Assembly: GCF_000006405.1 (NCBI RefSeq)
Contig: NW_003208908.1
Coordinates: forward strand, 77,596-141,595
Direction of reading: 5' to 3'
DNA length: 64,000 nt
DNA from: Perkinsus marinus ATCC 50983
Taxonomy: Eukaryota; Perkinsozoa; Perkinsida; Perkinsidae
A program made the translations under genes and the position numbers. The notes beneath the pieces are model-generated. The model searched no databases. It was given only the letters and a program-made list of their open reading frames with translations, and was not told where the DNA came from. Positions 1 to 11,715 of this stretch are shown here, in pieces. The stretch's first letter is position 1. Each line of letters opens with the position of its first letter.

Positions 1-1691
1 TAGACGATTCCCATGGTTTCTCTGGTAAGTTGCTCTTCACCTGTGATCGACCCAGCTATATACGCCCCAAGACAACGGCTAGTTTCTCACCGATTCAATG
101 GATGGGACCTTGTCCATATTCCAGGCATCCTTCAATCCCCCCAGGGCCTTGTTCATCGCCTCCTCTCTGGCTGCTGCCGGGGACTCTATGTTAGTTGGAC
201 CGAACATGTCATTGTCGAAAGAATAGTTCCCAGCCAGGATCTGTGCCACGATATCAGGATCGGCCTGCAAAACCAATACCACTACTGATGTTCCCAACGA
301 CGCCCTACCCTATATCCCATATCGATTTCCATGAGGTTCTGAGGACTAGCCGTTCCCCCGTCAGCTTTAATCGGGCGAGCGCTAAGCATCCACCTGTGAA
401 GAACAGTGACCATCGTAGAGTTAGAGAGTAGCCGCACCTTATAAAGCTGGAGGGCATGGCACTCTCCTTGAGTCGTCCTGAACAAGTGTTTAGCTCCTGT
501 CTCCTCGAAGAGTCATCGCCAGTTTTGATCATGAAGCCCTCCATTGAGCTCAGCATGCACTGTTGGACATCCTTCACACTGAATAACCAGGCAAACTTCG
601 TTCACTCCTATACCGCCGTTCGGTCCGTCTCACCTAGCTATGGTGTTTTCAGCCCTAGTCTGCTCATCAGTATCATAAGTAACGTTCTTCACTTGGTACA
701 CGGTATCGATCCCATACGCCTTCACTTCGGCTGTGATCAACTTCGTACCTGCGACCACACACTACAAGAGGCCCAGCGCTGCAATAGACCTACACTGTAT
801 ATCAGGAATATCGAGGAGTTTCCTATTGGCTTCCATGTCTTGATCATTCTCATTCTGTCCAGTAGCTGCCGCCGCCCGCCTCGCTGCCTCCCTAGCGTGG
901 GAGCGCCACCGAACACCAATGACCACATCCCCCGAGTCACAGTTCACTGTCTGGCAAACAACGGGCAGATCACAACTTCGCCCTCCTGAACGAGACAAGG
1001 CTGCCTACCCGTGAGGCACCGTTGAAGCCGTAGACCTCTCGCCAATACGACTGCGTGCCTTTATTAATGTGTACCTGATCAGTAGCAGCCCAGTGACTGC
1101 CACAAGAGGCCCTGTGTCGATCACCCCAGCCGTCAGGGCTCCAAAGAGAGGCCAGTAACCGGTGGTCTTCGTCCCAGTGACAGTATTTTCTTTAACGACT
1201 CTGTCCATGCCAACCAAGGGGAACTTCTGGTCGTATACACCATCAACACTGTATGAACCAAGATTAGGGCCGAGCGGCATCGACGAGGTCCTCAATAATG
1301 CATGGACAAACTGAAAAATGCAACTTGTGGGAATTGAACCCGCGACCAAGTCCCTTACTGAGCTGGGGTCAACCGAGTCATGAATAGTAGAGTCCAGATC
1401 ATAAAGCCTGGGGCCTCCAGAGCGGAGTTGTTCCTCGTCGGGAGCCGGACGATGTGCCAGGGGTAAAGATGACCGCCAGTACTCATCCACCTTGCGTGTA
1501 GAGGGACCAAATGATTCCTGAAGTGTGAAGCGAGTGGTATGAAAAATCTTCACTATAACAACTACGAATACCTTCAAATGGAAGTGAGCTCCTGGAACGA
1601 AAATGGACCCCTCTGAGGAGGCCTCCAAATTGGGGGTACTATCGTCTCTACTCCGCCTCATACCTGAGCACCGGGGGGGATACTCCCACAA
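1..1691 (-). CDS. multi-exon membrane protein gene, partial, function unknown
   Basis: I do not recognise this gene. Coding-like segments on the minus strand alternate with short GT-AG introns and run off the left edge. The clearest exon (about 1005-1290) has one strong transmembrane segment around GALTAGVIDTGPLVAVTGLL followed by basic residues. A hydrophobic stretch at about 1510-1560 is probably an in-frame intron. Further exons near 762-975, 650-770, 400-590 and 79-297 read as soluble protein, for example AEVKAYGIDTVYQVKNVTY and DMFGPTNIESPAAAREEAM. The start codon is uncertain: ATG at 1691 or an upstream short exon near 1760. One transmembrane helix followed by a soluble part suggests a single-pass membrane protein. 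The exon chain is only partly resolved, so coordinates are approximate. Confidence 0.4.
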
Positions 1692-2170
1692 TATAATACT
1701 GTCGTCCCGTTGGCACTACCGGAAGCAGTTGCCACGAGGATCGGCCAGACTAGTTGCCATCTTAGTAAAGACATAAAATAAATAAGTGTAAATGGCTAGC
1801 GATAGTATGTGTAGGTTCTAGTATTCAATTCGAGAGGATGATAACAAAGTTGGAATCGCCCTGGGAATTGTTGAAACGCTACAGCGACTTGTCAGCGATG
1901 AGCACTCAGCACGTACACATACATGCCTCAGCTATTCACGCAGTGTCCTTTCTTCATGGCGAAGGATGCCAGTCGCATCAACTTGCAATTTGCGACATTG
2001 CACCACGGGATTCAGGTAGCCCCCAGATGAAGACAATGACCACTTACGTCACAGGAGGCCGATGGCATCGTCCCGGAAGCCGTCTCTGAGGAGGATCACT
2101 CTGTGGCCTTCGAGCTGAACTCAACCCGCACAAGTGGTGCTGGTCCTGATTGTGGAGAGTGGCTCGATGA
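1692..2170. other. intergenic stretch, nothing recognised
   Basis: Short frames only, no similarity or splice-consistent coding. It lies between the 5' side of the membrane protein gene and the 3' end of the filamin-repeat gene. Confidence 0.4.
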
Positions 2171-3815
2171 TCATTTGGAGGGTAAGAAAACTCCCCTCTG
2201 GAATAACTCCGACATGTTGGGACGACTTCGCGGTATTCTCCAAACCATCTTGGTCCGATCGCCACTCGCCTCTCTAGTGTCCACACCACGAGTGGGCATC
2301 CCGCTGACCGAGTCAGCCGAGCCACGCCGCCGGTGGTCACTCCGATTCAATGTATCGCTCTCCGTGTCAGCTCCCCCCTGATGCCCCTCAACTCGAAGCC
2401 AACTATCATTAACTTTATGTAGGGCCTCCCACAATAACGCGTTGCGTTGTCTATACACCTCCCTCTCCTTGGTCACCTCCGACACCATCTTCGCAAGTTC
2501 CACCACAGACCGCTGGTCGGCGGCAGCATTCGTCAGCGATGGACGAGCCGACTCTGGCAAGTGGTCGCTGAGCTCCGCCACCTGTTGGAACCTTTCTGTA
2601 ATCAGCCTTCGACTCTCTCTGGCTTTAGCATCTGTCTCTCGTTTGAGTCTCTCCAGTCTGATTGTCATTTGTCTTATGCGCGCCTCCTTTTCCTCTAGAA
2701 CCATCAAGGGGTCTTTCGGCTCTGATTTCACCGGCGTTTTGGACACACCGTGGAACGAGTTCGTCTGGTCTACTTTCGAAATCTCCTCGACCTCGACCCA
2801 CAGAGGCGAGCTCCCTATATGTTCCTCATTATAAAGCAGATCGATCCGTCCTGGACCACCAGCAACTATGGTGAATGCCACAACGAATATGCCCGTTTCA
2901 CAGTCCGTGACATCGGTCACTCTGACTGCCCCCACAGGACGGGCTCCGAAGACACCGCTGGAGTCGTAGGATCGATTCCCACACGCGTCACAAGTCTCCA
3001 CCCAAAGCTCATGTGTAACTCCTATGGCGGTATCAGGCAAGACCAGACTCGAGCCATCCGAGGTGGGTACCACCGAGCCAGAGATTATCTGACAGCATTG
3101 AGCCTCAACCTTTCCTGGGCGCACGACTACATCGAATGGGCTACCACATACGTGACCTCCATTGACAGTCACGTCGAGGAAATAGTAGCCAGGCCGAGCA
3201 CAATCATATCGCAGCTTGTAAGAGCCGTCCTCACAGTCCATCGACCATGCCTTGTATTCACCGATGGCCAGAGTCACATCTTTTGGTCGCAGCAGAAGTG
3301 ATACGTTATTACCTCCCACGGGTATACGGTAGCGATTATGGTTCACCGTGTTGACAGTGAGCTCGAGCATTTCACCACAGAGGCCACCGCCGACTCCGGG
3401 GCCATAGGCAAGGCACCGTTCGGGCCAAGGAACAGTACTCCAACGACGACCCGTCTCGTCCAAGTAGAAAGTCTGCCGCGGCGACTGGCCCGAAAGCCCT
3501 TCAACTTGGCTGAAATTCAGAAAACATGTTCACTTCAGAATCAGTAGCAGCAGCAGCGACTCACTCTTCCACGTCCCCTTGCAGGCCGCCACCATCAGTG
3601 GGACTAATGGACCGCCACACGGGCTCGTATCGATTCCTAGCACCAAAGCTAGCAGGAACCGCAGCATTAGCTGCCATCTGGTCAGTGAGCTGCTGACCCT
3701 CGTCCTGGCTCAACTCGGGCGGCATCGATGGTATCTTCTCGCCCTCCATCTCCTGCTGAACTGTCGTGACAGCTCGTCGTACTAAATGACGTAACGTCGT
3801 ATCCGTTTGTAACAT
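2171..3815 (-). CDS. filamin-repeat and coiled-coil protein
   Basis: Two exons, 3815-3565 and 3509-2171, joined over a 55-nt GT-AG intron (3510-3564), give 529 residues with phase closing exactly. After about 120 residues come two immunoglobulin-like filamin/ABP280 repeats. The first ends in GYYFLDVTVNGGHVCGSPFD, the family signature (G-x-Y ... G-x-H-x-x-G-S-P-F). The second ends with HIGSSPLWVEVEE and keeps the G-S-P core. A long coiled coil follows (VLEEKEARIRQMTIRLERLK onward), then a basic Ser-rich tail. Filamin repeats usually bind proteins or actin; here no actin-binding calponin domains are present, so a cytoskeletal scaffold or TRIM-NHL-like role is inferred only. ATG at 3815 is the first in-frame Met. 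The intron contains a run of CTG/CAG triplets near its donor. Confidence 0.8.
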
Positions 3816-4025
3816 AGGGTAGAGCTAAAACGTAAGAAGTTAATCCCCTTCCCTCCAATGGACGACACCGACGATGGACACGCACTACCGCTGTAGAACA
3901 CAGTACCCTATTACAACGCAAAGCGGTCCTGAAGGATTGTGTAGGAGGCACAGTTGGCACTATTATGGCATGTGATATGGACTACAGCAGCTGGTACTGC
4001 TGCATCGTCATGTGGTAAGAAATGA

Positions 4026-6133
4026 TCAATTATCATGTAAAGGGCAGTTGACAGTTTCCAAAGGCGGAGCTTTAGCCAAATAGAGCCGAACGAAGTCCTC
4101 TGCAGAAATGCCTCGTTCAACAGTATCTACCAGCTCAGGGAACGCCTCGAGCAACACATCGACAGCGTGCTCCACCGAGACGATATTGGGCTCAAAGTCG
4201 ACCAAGTCCTTGGGGGATATATATCCATCACCATCTATGTCCATCATATCAAAGGTTTGTAATGCTAGATCCTCACTGAGATCCGTATCACACAGTGTTG
4301 CGGCCATGAACTCATTATAGTTGAGGGCATCGTTGTTGTCCAAGTCAACTCTAGCAAACACTTTACGAAGATTGCCAGACACCCTCACTCCAGCCCTTCT
4401 CAGACCGTCCTCCAACTCGGCAAACGACACGTAGCCATCTCCATTCTGATCAAACATACGGAAGGTGTGCTGCTGGGCCGCTACTGAGTCGTCGTCTATC
4501 AGGTGGGCTGCACTCATCATAGCCATCCTTTTCAATGTCGGCAGACGAGTGAACCGCTCCATTCGCTCAACACAGTGTGAGTCAAAGAGGTGGGCAAATC
4601 TCATGTCAATACATATCGTGTCACCATCACTAGCCTCGCCAGCCTTGCTCAAAATGCTGCGGATAAATGGGTGCTTCAGTGCTTCCTCCGGGGTAATACG
4701 TTTGCGAGGATCCCTCTCAAGAAGGCGCCTAAGAAGATCCTTAGCGTCCACAGACTTATCCACCAGACTTGGGTTCTTCAAACGCCTCTCGAGGAAATCA
4801 GGATCGAGGACCTCGTCCAAGATCTCGGCTGGGGAGTCCGCACAGTCAGCACCAAATAAAGGCTCCCCTGTGAAGAGCGCATACGAGATGACCCCCAAGG
4901 ACCACATGTCCGATGCTGTACCTAATACAACACCCTCGACACAGAGACTGCAAGTAGGCATACTCCCACCATAGACGCCATCAGCGACGACCTCTGGTGC
5001 CATATACGCTGGTGTACCCGCTGTAACGTTGTCCTCTTCGAACAGTTTACGCTCCAAATCGGCTACTTCCGAGCTATGCTGAAAACAAGCACTACGTTGC
5101 AAGGTGAGGAAAGACTACGGCTCACAACAAGGGGATATACGTTCGCTTCCCTCAGATGAGCTCAGGAGTTTACATACATTTCGAAAGCAAGTGAACAAAA
5201 ATCAATGAAATTTTCTCCAAGTTTCCTCAGAATTTCCACATTATCACCAACACATGTAGTTGACCATATGCATATTTTCCACCACAGACTGCTCACCTCA
5301 GCTAAGCCCAGGTCTATCATCTTGATGGACGACCTGGCTGTATCCTTCGATCGGAACATGAAGTTCTCAGGTTTAATATCCTTGTGTATGATATTGTTGT
5401 GATGACACCCCACAACAGCCTTCAGCATGTGCCGCATAATAGTAGCTACCTCTTCCTCCTAAACAGGAACTCCTCGAGATCCACTGGCCATGCCCGGTCC
5501 TACCTGAAAGCCGTTCTCTCTACTCTCGAAGACGTGGATGATGTGGTCGAACAGATCTGGTCCCGCACAGAGCTCGAACACTAGGTAGTAGTTAACTTCA
5601 TTTTCAAAGTACTCGATCAGTTTGACTATGTGAGGGTGGTCCAAGGCGAGCAGACTGGCGATCTCGTGCTCGAACACTAGCTGAACTTCCGCGATGCTCC
5701 AGTTTAGCGAACATACAACTACCTACCTTATCAGTTCCAACGTGCGTCTTGGGTATCTGTTTCACCGCCCTCTTGGTACCTGTACGTTTGTGCTCAGCTA
5801 GAAGGACTGTCCCAAAGCCCCCCGACCCTGCAACGACTCAGTTCACTTCTTCGCTTTAGTAGGGGGGTGCTTACCGAGCTCACGGAGTACAACATAACGA
5901 GAGTAAAACGGATGAGTATTGCGGCGTATGAAGGAATGACGTTCAACGGACAAGTCGATAAAAGAAGCCTGAGAGGTAGAAAGCATCTCACACGTCGTTG
6001 TGCTGGTAGAGGAATACATGTCTAGTGAAGGTATGAGGTTTGGGACGATAGAAAGCCTCAGTCTGACAGTAGGTGTCCCGACGACGACCCCTTTGGGCCA
6101 CGTGGACGATGAACCCCATCGATCCAGCGACAC
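4026..6133 (-). CDS. calcium-dependent protein kinase (CDPK family)
   Basis: Six exons (6133-5875, 5827-5727, 5680-5504, 5458-5297, 5078-4970, 4921-4026) give 567 residues, with every phase closing. The kinase domain shows the glycine loop GSGGFG (about 86-91), AVK lysine (about 108), HKDIKPEN catalytic loop (about 204-211), GTPAYMAPE and DMWSLG. The metal-binding DFG is replaced by DLG (about 228). Three clear EF-hands follow: DQNGDGYVSFAE (about 427), DLDNNDALNYNE (about 462) and DIDGDGYISPKD (about 497), plus a degenerate fourth. This is the plant/alveolate CDPK layout: a Ser/Thr kinase activated by calcium. Four introns are 45-48 nt, one of 48 nt is in frame and easy to miss; the intron after the DLG exon is 218 nt and carries a dispersed repeat. 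The N-terminal 85 residues are unusual and the start is the least certain point. Confidence 0.9.
5131..5265 (-). repeat. dispersed short repeat, copy A (inside CDPK intron)
   Basis: On the minus strand the element begins GGTCAACTACATGTGTTGGT, contains TTCTGAGGAAACTTGGAGAA, and ends GAGCTC-ATCTGAGG-AAGCGAACGTATATCC. It fills most of the only long CDPK intron. Related copies occur at 42270-42428, 11265-11403, 34101-34210, 12079-12121 and 37936-37980. Confidence 0.7.
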
Positions 6134-8342
6134 CGGCCACCCAATGCGGCCATTGATGCTTACTTCTTAGACGATACAATATGAGAAGAGCACAGAAATC
6201 AAATCAACTGCGGGGAAGTGCATGAGCAATTCCCTCGATAATGAATATCAGAAATATACACAGTCCTTCAAACCAGAAGTGAAACGTTCGACACCATCAC
6301 GCACGCTAGATATAGAAATGACTTACCTATACGTGCTCACTGATGCCCTTTGCAGCATTGAGTGCAAAAAGCCTACCAACAACGGATGCAGTAGGATAGC
6401 TGTACAGCACCCATCGAGCGTAAAAGCCACAGAAGACTAATGCTGCTGCTTCTGTGCTCACGGCCCTTCACTCAGGATGCCTATAAAGGGGCGTCTGGGA
6501 GATGCAGCTGCACGTGGAATATCATTCTAAATCTCGGGCTACCCGAAGGCATCTGCAGCGAATAGCGACCAGAGCCTTAGCAGTGGACGCTCAAACTCCA
6601 GAGGGAGGGTAAATCGTGTAGGAGCCGAGAGGATCTGCGACCTTGATCAACCACTTTACCTAGTACTCCTCACTGCAACGCCTTCAATGAAAGAATGTGC
6701 ACCATAGATATGATCACCGCCAACCGTCTGGTTCACTAGAGGGTATCCTCAGTAGATTGCCCATCCAAAACCTAACCCAAACTCGCTTGAAGGCAGATAG
6801 GCTCCAAATGGGGGTAGTGTAAGCCACGTATGTCGGCCACACGTTATGTTCGCACTCTAACTCTTGGTGTCCACCTATGAATCGGAGGAATTACGGTATG
6901 GGTGAGGTCCTTGACTCTGCGACCAGCTACCAGATAGTATTCCAAGTACGCTGCACAACTCGCTAGTCTACTAAGGTAAGATACGACCTGCTAAGGAGAA
7001 GCCTCCTCTACGCCTTGCAGAGTAGAAGCCTCTACCATGAAGCCCGCTAGCGTATCAAAGGGTCTATATGAGAGAGGGATCGACCTCGAAAACAAGAGCG
7101 AAATAGTTGCCGAGGAGAAATGATCAGCCAAGCAGCAGCTTTCTGATCGTAGCTGTTCAAGACGAAGAAGTCTTCAAGATATTCTCTCAAGCTGATGCAC
7201 AACTTAATACGATTACTCCATTTAACTGTCCACGATGTAGAGAGAGACAACGCTGAGCTGCTTGGTAGTGCGCTGAATACCGCGCCCGCCCACCTGATCG
7301 ATTTTAACGCTCAAGACTTGCAATCTTGGCTGAGCCGGAATATCATCGACCAGTATGCCGCGCCACTGTAATCGATCTATTCGCGAAGGGTATTATCTCG
7401 CGACCGTGCCGAGTAGGAGTAGGTAGACGAGGTGGTTATTGCTGATGTGTAAACAGCACGCTGGAAGTGACCATCTTATCCACTAAGACGAGGAGATTCC
7501 CCTATGAGGTTTCCCCAATGCCTAGAGTCCAGGCGACACCCTTCGAATCAAGGGAGAGGAGAAAGCATGGCCGGAAGTTGATATTCTGCAGATTCTCAAC
7601 TCAAGTGTCTTATTTCCGTGCCATCAATTAGCGTCGGTTGATGAAAGAATTTTGGTAACCTTGAAGGTTAAACCTTGTTTGCGTCATTGTGTGACTCACA
7701 CTGTGTCGTGTCCCTTTATCGTCCAAGATTCCGCTCCTTTCGATTCCCAACTCGGGATTACTACCAACAGCGGCTAACAGAAGGCTAAGGTTGAAACCTT
7801 CATGTACGTGTCTTGAGCCAACTAGACTCGCTGTTCGTCCCGAGTAACTTGGACAGCGCTACTACGTGGGCATGAGAGGAGTCGCAGAGGGCGCTGGGAT
7901 AATCTTGTACCGCATTCCAGTTGGTGGTCAGAGGCTCTACTCTGAGATAGTGAGTGACAGTAGCAATTACGTAGGGAGATTCGCGTGGAGTATGCGGGGA
8001 TGAGAAGACTCTATCGTATATTCGGTGAACAGGTCGTGTATGAGGTGTTGTATTGGATGGTGTCCCCGAGGGATGACTGAAGATTGCTAAAGATTACAAG
8101 CAGTTTAGCGGTTAAGCATGTACAAAGCGTAATTGATCTCACGTCAGTTCATAGCTTCTGAGCACTGAGAAACCATATGTACCAGATAGGGTTCCAAGCA
8201 CTTACTCGCCAGCGGAGATAGAGCTCTCGGGACTTGTCAAAGGTTGATGGAAACCTTTCCTTACCTGAGCTGAGCTGCGCATCGCACAATGAGTGATGGT
8301 GTTGTTATATGGTGTTATCAGCTAGCATTTGTGTTATTGAAA
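6134..8342. other. 2.2-kb stretch without recognisable gene
   Basis: No frame above about 70 codons and no splice-consistent coding that I can support. A few stretches (about 7050-7250 and 7540-7790) read like decayed protein but match nothing I know. A 25-bp similarity, taccagatag..ttccaag.ac, occurs at about 6946 and 8177. I cannot say whether this is old decayed sequence, an unrecognised RNA gene region or simple intergenic DNA. Confidence 0.4.
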
Positions 8343-9455
8343 ATGATGACACCTACAATGCTGCTGTCCAGCGGTAACGCAATCCCTATGGTTGGTTTCG
8401 GCACCTACAGAGTGGGTGTAACGCCGAAGTCTGTTTTTGAGGTGGTCTCAACAGGGAGAGACGGGAAGACTGTTATCAAGAACGCTATAGAAGCTGGCTA
8501 CAGGTGGGGAGTGTTTGCTTGGTCCTTGCTGCTCGTGGTGATTATCATAACTATAGGCTTTTCGACTGTGCCCAGTTCTACGCCAACGAAGCTATCGTTG
8601 GCGATGCCATAGCAGAGAGTGGTATTCCCCGACAGGAGTTCTTCATCATATCTAAAGTGTGGCCTGATAAGATCTTCCAAGGCCGTCAGGCTGTTATTGA
8701 CCAGTGCAAGCAGTCGTTGAAGGATCTGTGAGGAGCTACTCTCTACTACTGTTTATGAAGTCCTTTACCTTCAGTCGGACCTCTTACGTCGACTTGTACT
8801 TGGTTCACTGGCCTGTCCCTGGCAAGCATGTGGAAGCTTATCAAGCTCTAGAGGACTTGTAGGAGGCCGTATCACTGTCGTAATGTGCCCGAGGAGTGGT
8901 ATGCAGGTACAAGGAAGGCTTATGTCATTCTATTGGCCTTGCGAACTACACTATAGAGGATTACGAGGAGCTCGTGAATGCGGGAATTTCCATCCCCCCT
9001 TCCTGCAACGAGATTGAAGTGAATCCTTTACTGTTCAGTGAGTCATCAATTGGCACATCTCATCTGAGTTGCATCCCCTCCCTACAGGGAAGAAGACTAT
9101 TGAATACTTCCAATCTAAGGATATCGCTATCCTCTCCTGGCGTGGTCTCGGTAATGGCAGGCCTGAGTTGCTCGAGCATCCGGTCCTTACCAAAATCGCT
9201 GCTGATAAGAAAGTCACCACAGCCCAGGTGGGATGACTCAACCTTCTCAATGGTGGATTGTATTGGTTTTAGGTTATTGGTCGATGGTTGGTACAGCATT
9301 CGATTGTCCACATACCCAAAAGTGAAAACCCCGAGCGGATGAGAGTCAACAAGGACATATTCTCATTCGAGCTATCATCAACTCAAATGGCTGAGATTGA
9401 TGCTATCGGCTTGTCCAAAGAGGCCATCGAATACTTCCGTGAGCACTACAAGTAA
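8343..9455 (+). CDS. aldo-keto reductase, copy 1
   Basis: Six exons (8343-8503, 8557-8727, 8775-8858, 8907-9037, 9088-9227, 9273-9455) give 289 residues with phase closing over five introns of 45-53 nt. The NADPH-dependent aldo-keto reductase tetrad is complete: Asp in LFDCAQ, Tyr in QFYANE, Lys in SKVWP and His in LYLVHWP. N-terminal SGNAIPMVGFGTY and C-terminal GRWLVQHSIVHIPKSENPER (cofactor-binding IPKS) are also typical. The enzyme should reduce carbonyl compounds with NADPH in the cytosol; the substrate cannot be read. Length is slightly below the usual 310-320. The start is set at the Met pair before the conserved strand; an in-frame ATG at 8289 would add 18 residues. It is the first of a tandem pair. 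Confidence 0.9.
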
Positions 9456-10042
9456 GGAGGTGTTGGGGTGAAGCAGCTTATGGGCTTAGTTTAAGTCGCA
9501 TAGTTCTAGGTTAGTTTTATTGGGAGAGTCTCTTAGTCGGGAATATACTCCGTTGCAAGTGAGTTCACAGCTTAGTATGCAATGGTTTTTTCGAATTGGG
9601 TCCCGATTTTGACAGTACCAAGGTTCGAACCAGGGATCATTAGTTCTGTTGATCAAGCCTCTTATTATTTCACCAAGACAGCTGCTTTGTTGTTCAGGGT
9701 CAACAGCACTAGAGACTGCGGATTAACGGTGGCCGATGCAAGGCAGCAATTCACCAGTGATTGACTTTAATACGTGTTTTCCCACCATCTTTTCGCTGTT
9801 TTCTCTCAGTGTCTTGTTGCGTTGTGTGAATAGATATTCGGTTTGTTAGTGTACTCGTTACAGACTTGCTGACTTTACTTTAGCCAGTCTGCCGTCTATG
9901 GATGAGAGGGTTAGGATAGGCACTCAACTTGTTCTGAATTTTTGGTGTATAGGAGGATATCAGGTCGTTCGTGAGGTTGGTCTCTACGAACAGTAGGGAG
10001 GTATTGGCTTGTGGCTCCACCAGTTGTTTCGGTGTTGTTAAC
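9456..10042. other. spacer between the two aldo-keto reductases
   Basis: No gene seen. Around 9697-9760 the sequence resembles 11539-11610 downstream of copy 2 (shared cores CAACAG, GAGA.TGCGG, GATGC.AGGCAGCA.TTCAC), so the duplicated unit includes 3' flank. About 9625 carries GGTTCGAACC, a tRNA T-arm-like palindrome, without the rest of a tRNA. Confidence 0.5.
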
Positions 10043-11264
10043 ATGAGAATACCGACCAAGGTATTGTCTAGTGGTAACTCCATCCCTATGGTGGGGTTGG
10101 GCACGTTTCGAATTGGTATAGCGCCGAAGTCGGCATTTGAAGGGGTTCCATTAGGGCGGGATGGCAAGGCTGTTATCAAGGATGCTATAGAAGAAGGCTA
10201 CAGGTCAGGTTCAACTTTGTATTATCCTATCAACAGTCATAACTGTAGGCTCTTCGACTGTGCCCAGTTCTACCTCAATGAAGCTGTCGTCGGCGATGCC
10301 ATAGCGGAGAGTGGTATTCCCCGACAGGAGTTCTTCATCACATCTAAGGTGTGGCCTGATAAGATCTTTAAAGGCCGTCAGGCTGTTATTGACCAGTGCA
10401 AGCAGTCGTTGAAGGATCTGTGAGGAGCTACTGTCTACTGCTGTTTATTAAGTCCTTTACCTTCAGTCGGACCTCTTACGTCGACTTGTACTTGATCCAT
10501 TTTCCTGTACCGGGGAAGCATGTTGAGGCCTACCATGCTCTGGAGGGGCTGTAAGAGCCTCTATTATGGTGGTGATGTGGCAGAGGAGTGGTATGCAGGT
10601 ACAAGGAAGGCTTATGTCATTCTATCGGCCTCTCGAACTACACTATAGAGGACTACGAGGAGCTCATACAGGCGGGGATTTCCATCCCCCCTTCCTGCAA
10701 CGAGATTGAAGTGAATCCTTTACTGTTCAGTGAGTCATCAACTGGCACATCTCATTTGAGTTGCACCCCTTCCCTACAGGGAAGAAGACTATTGAATACT
10801 TCCAATCTAAGGATATCACTATCCTCTCCTGGCGTGGTCTCGGCAATGGCAGGCCTGAGATGCTCGAGCATCCGGTCCTTACCAAAATCGCTGCTGATAA
10901 GAAGGTCACCACAGCTCAGGTGGAATGACTCAACCTTCTCAATGGTGGATTGTATTGGTTTTAGGTTATTGGTCGATGGTTGGTACAGCATTCGATTGTC
11001 CACATACCCAAAAGTGAAAACCCCGAGCGGATGAGAGTCAACAAGGACATATTCTCATTCGAGCTATCATCAACCCAAATGGCTGAGATTGATGCTATTG
11101 GCTCAACCAAAGAAGCCGTGGAAGCGTTCCGTCAGCACTACAAGTACTGGACGTGTGCGGTACAGAAGGGTGTTTCTCATAGGCCTATAGGATGCCCTCT
11201 ATCTCGAAGTACACATTGTATATGTGGCATGTCTTCCGTGAGCAGTGTAGGACAATATGTATAG
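10043..11264 (+). CDS. aldo-keto reductase, copy 2, with altered C-terminus
   Basis: Exons 10043-10203, 10249-10419, 10467-10550, 10599-10729, 10780-10919 and 10965 onward have exactly the exon lengths and phases of copy 1. The tetrad is kept (FDCAQFYLNE, SKVWP, LYLIHFP, the last with Trp changed to Phe). The codon that ends copy 1 (AAG TAA) is AAG TAC here, so the frame continues about 43 codons to a TAG at 11264, at the edge of a dispersed repeat. Alternatively a small intron starts at the GTAC. Intron 1 and exon 1 differ strongly from copy 1, while the 3' half is nearly identical, suggesting gene conversion. Either a functional paralogue with a novel tail or an early decaying copy. Confidence 0.8.
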
Positions 11265-11403
11265 GGTCAATCGCATGTGTTGATGACATTCTGAGGAAAC
11301 TCTGGGGGAAATTGAATCCTTGGTTTCTGTACACTACTCCTCGAATTTGTATAATTAGTGAGGAAATTCCCGAGTTCTTCTGAGGAGAGCGATCGTATAT
11401 TCC
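11265..11403 (+). repeat. dispersed short repeat, copy C (3' of aldo-keto reductase copy 2)
   Basis: Begins GGTCAATCGCATGTGTTGATGA, contains TTCTGAGGAAACTCTGGGGG and ends TTCTGAGGAGAGCGATCGTATATTCC (split here: TTCTGAGGAGAGC then GATCGTATATTCC). Same order and spacing as copy A at 5131-5265. Similarity may start some ten bases earlier (AATATG.ATA). This copy is intergenic or in the 3' UTR. Confidence 0.65.
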
Positions 11404-11715
11404 AACACTGTTCTCAAGCCTAGTCTTAGCATGATCACTCAACATTGATTCTATGTGTTGTCACTGTTGTGAGAATCGTAATAGCCCAGGCCTCGGCGAT
11501 GTTGCATCGGAGCGATGTAAGAGGCTCTTTGTTCATTTAGGTTCAACAGTACCAGAGATTGCGGGTTGACCGAGGCGGATGCCAGGCAGCAGTTCACTTG
11601 CGAGTAGTTGGTCTCGATCATTTTTTCCATGAGCTTTCCTTGATTTGGTATCAGCTTGTTGTGTCGATAGAGGTCGGCCCTGCTTGTACCAGCTATAAAT
11701 TTTTCAATTTGTCCC

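Noticed and set aside
1318-1345. tRNA T-arm-like GGTTCAATTCCC on the minus strand
   Set aside because: The B-box resemblance is good, but there is no acceptor stem, anticodon arm or correctly spaced A box; the bases fit an exon or intron of the membrane protein gene.
6946-8200. 25-bp similarity at both ends of the gene-free stretch, as possible element termini
   Set aside because: The match is short and imperfect, flanks do not extend it, and no coding of any mobile element is recognisable between.
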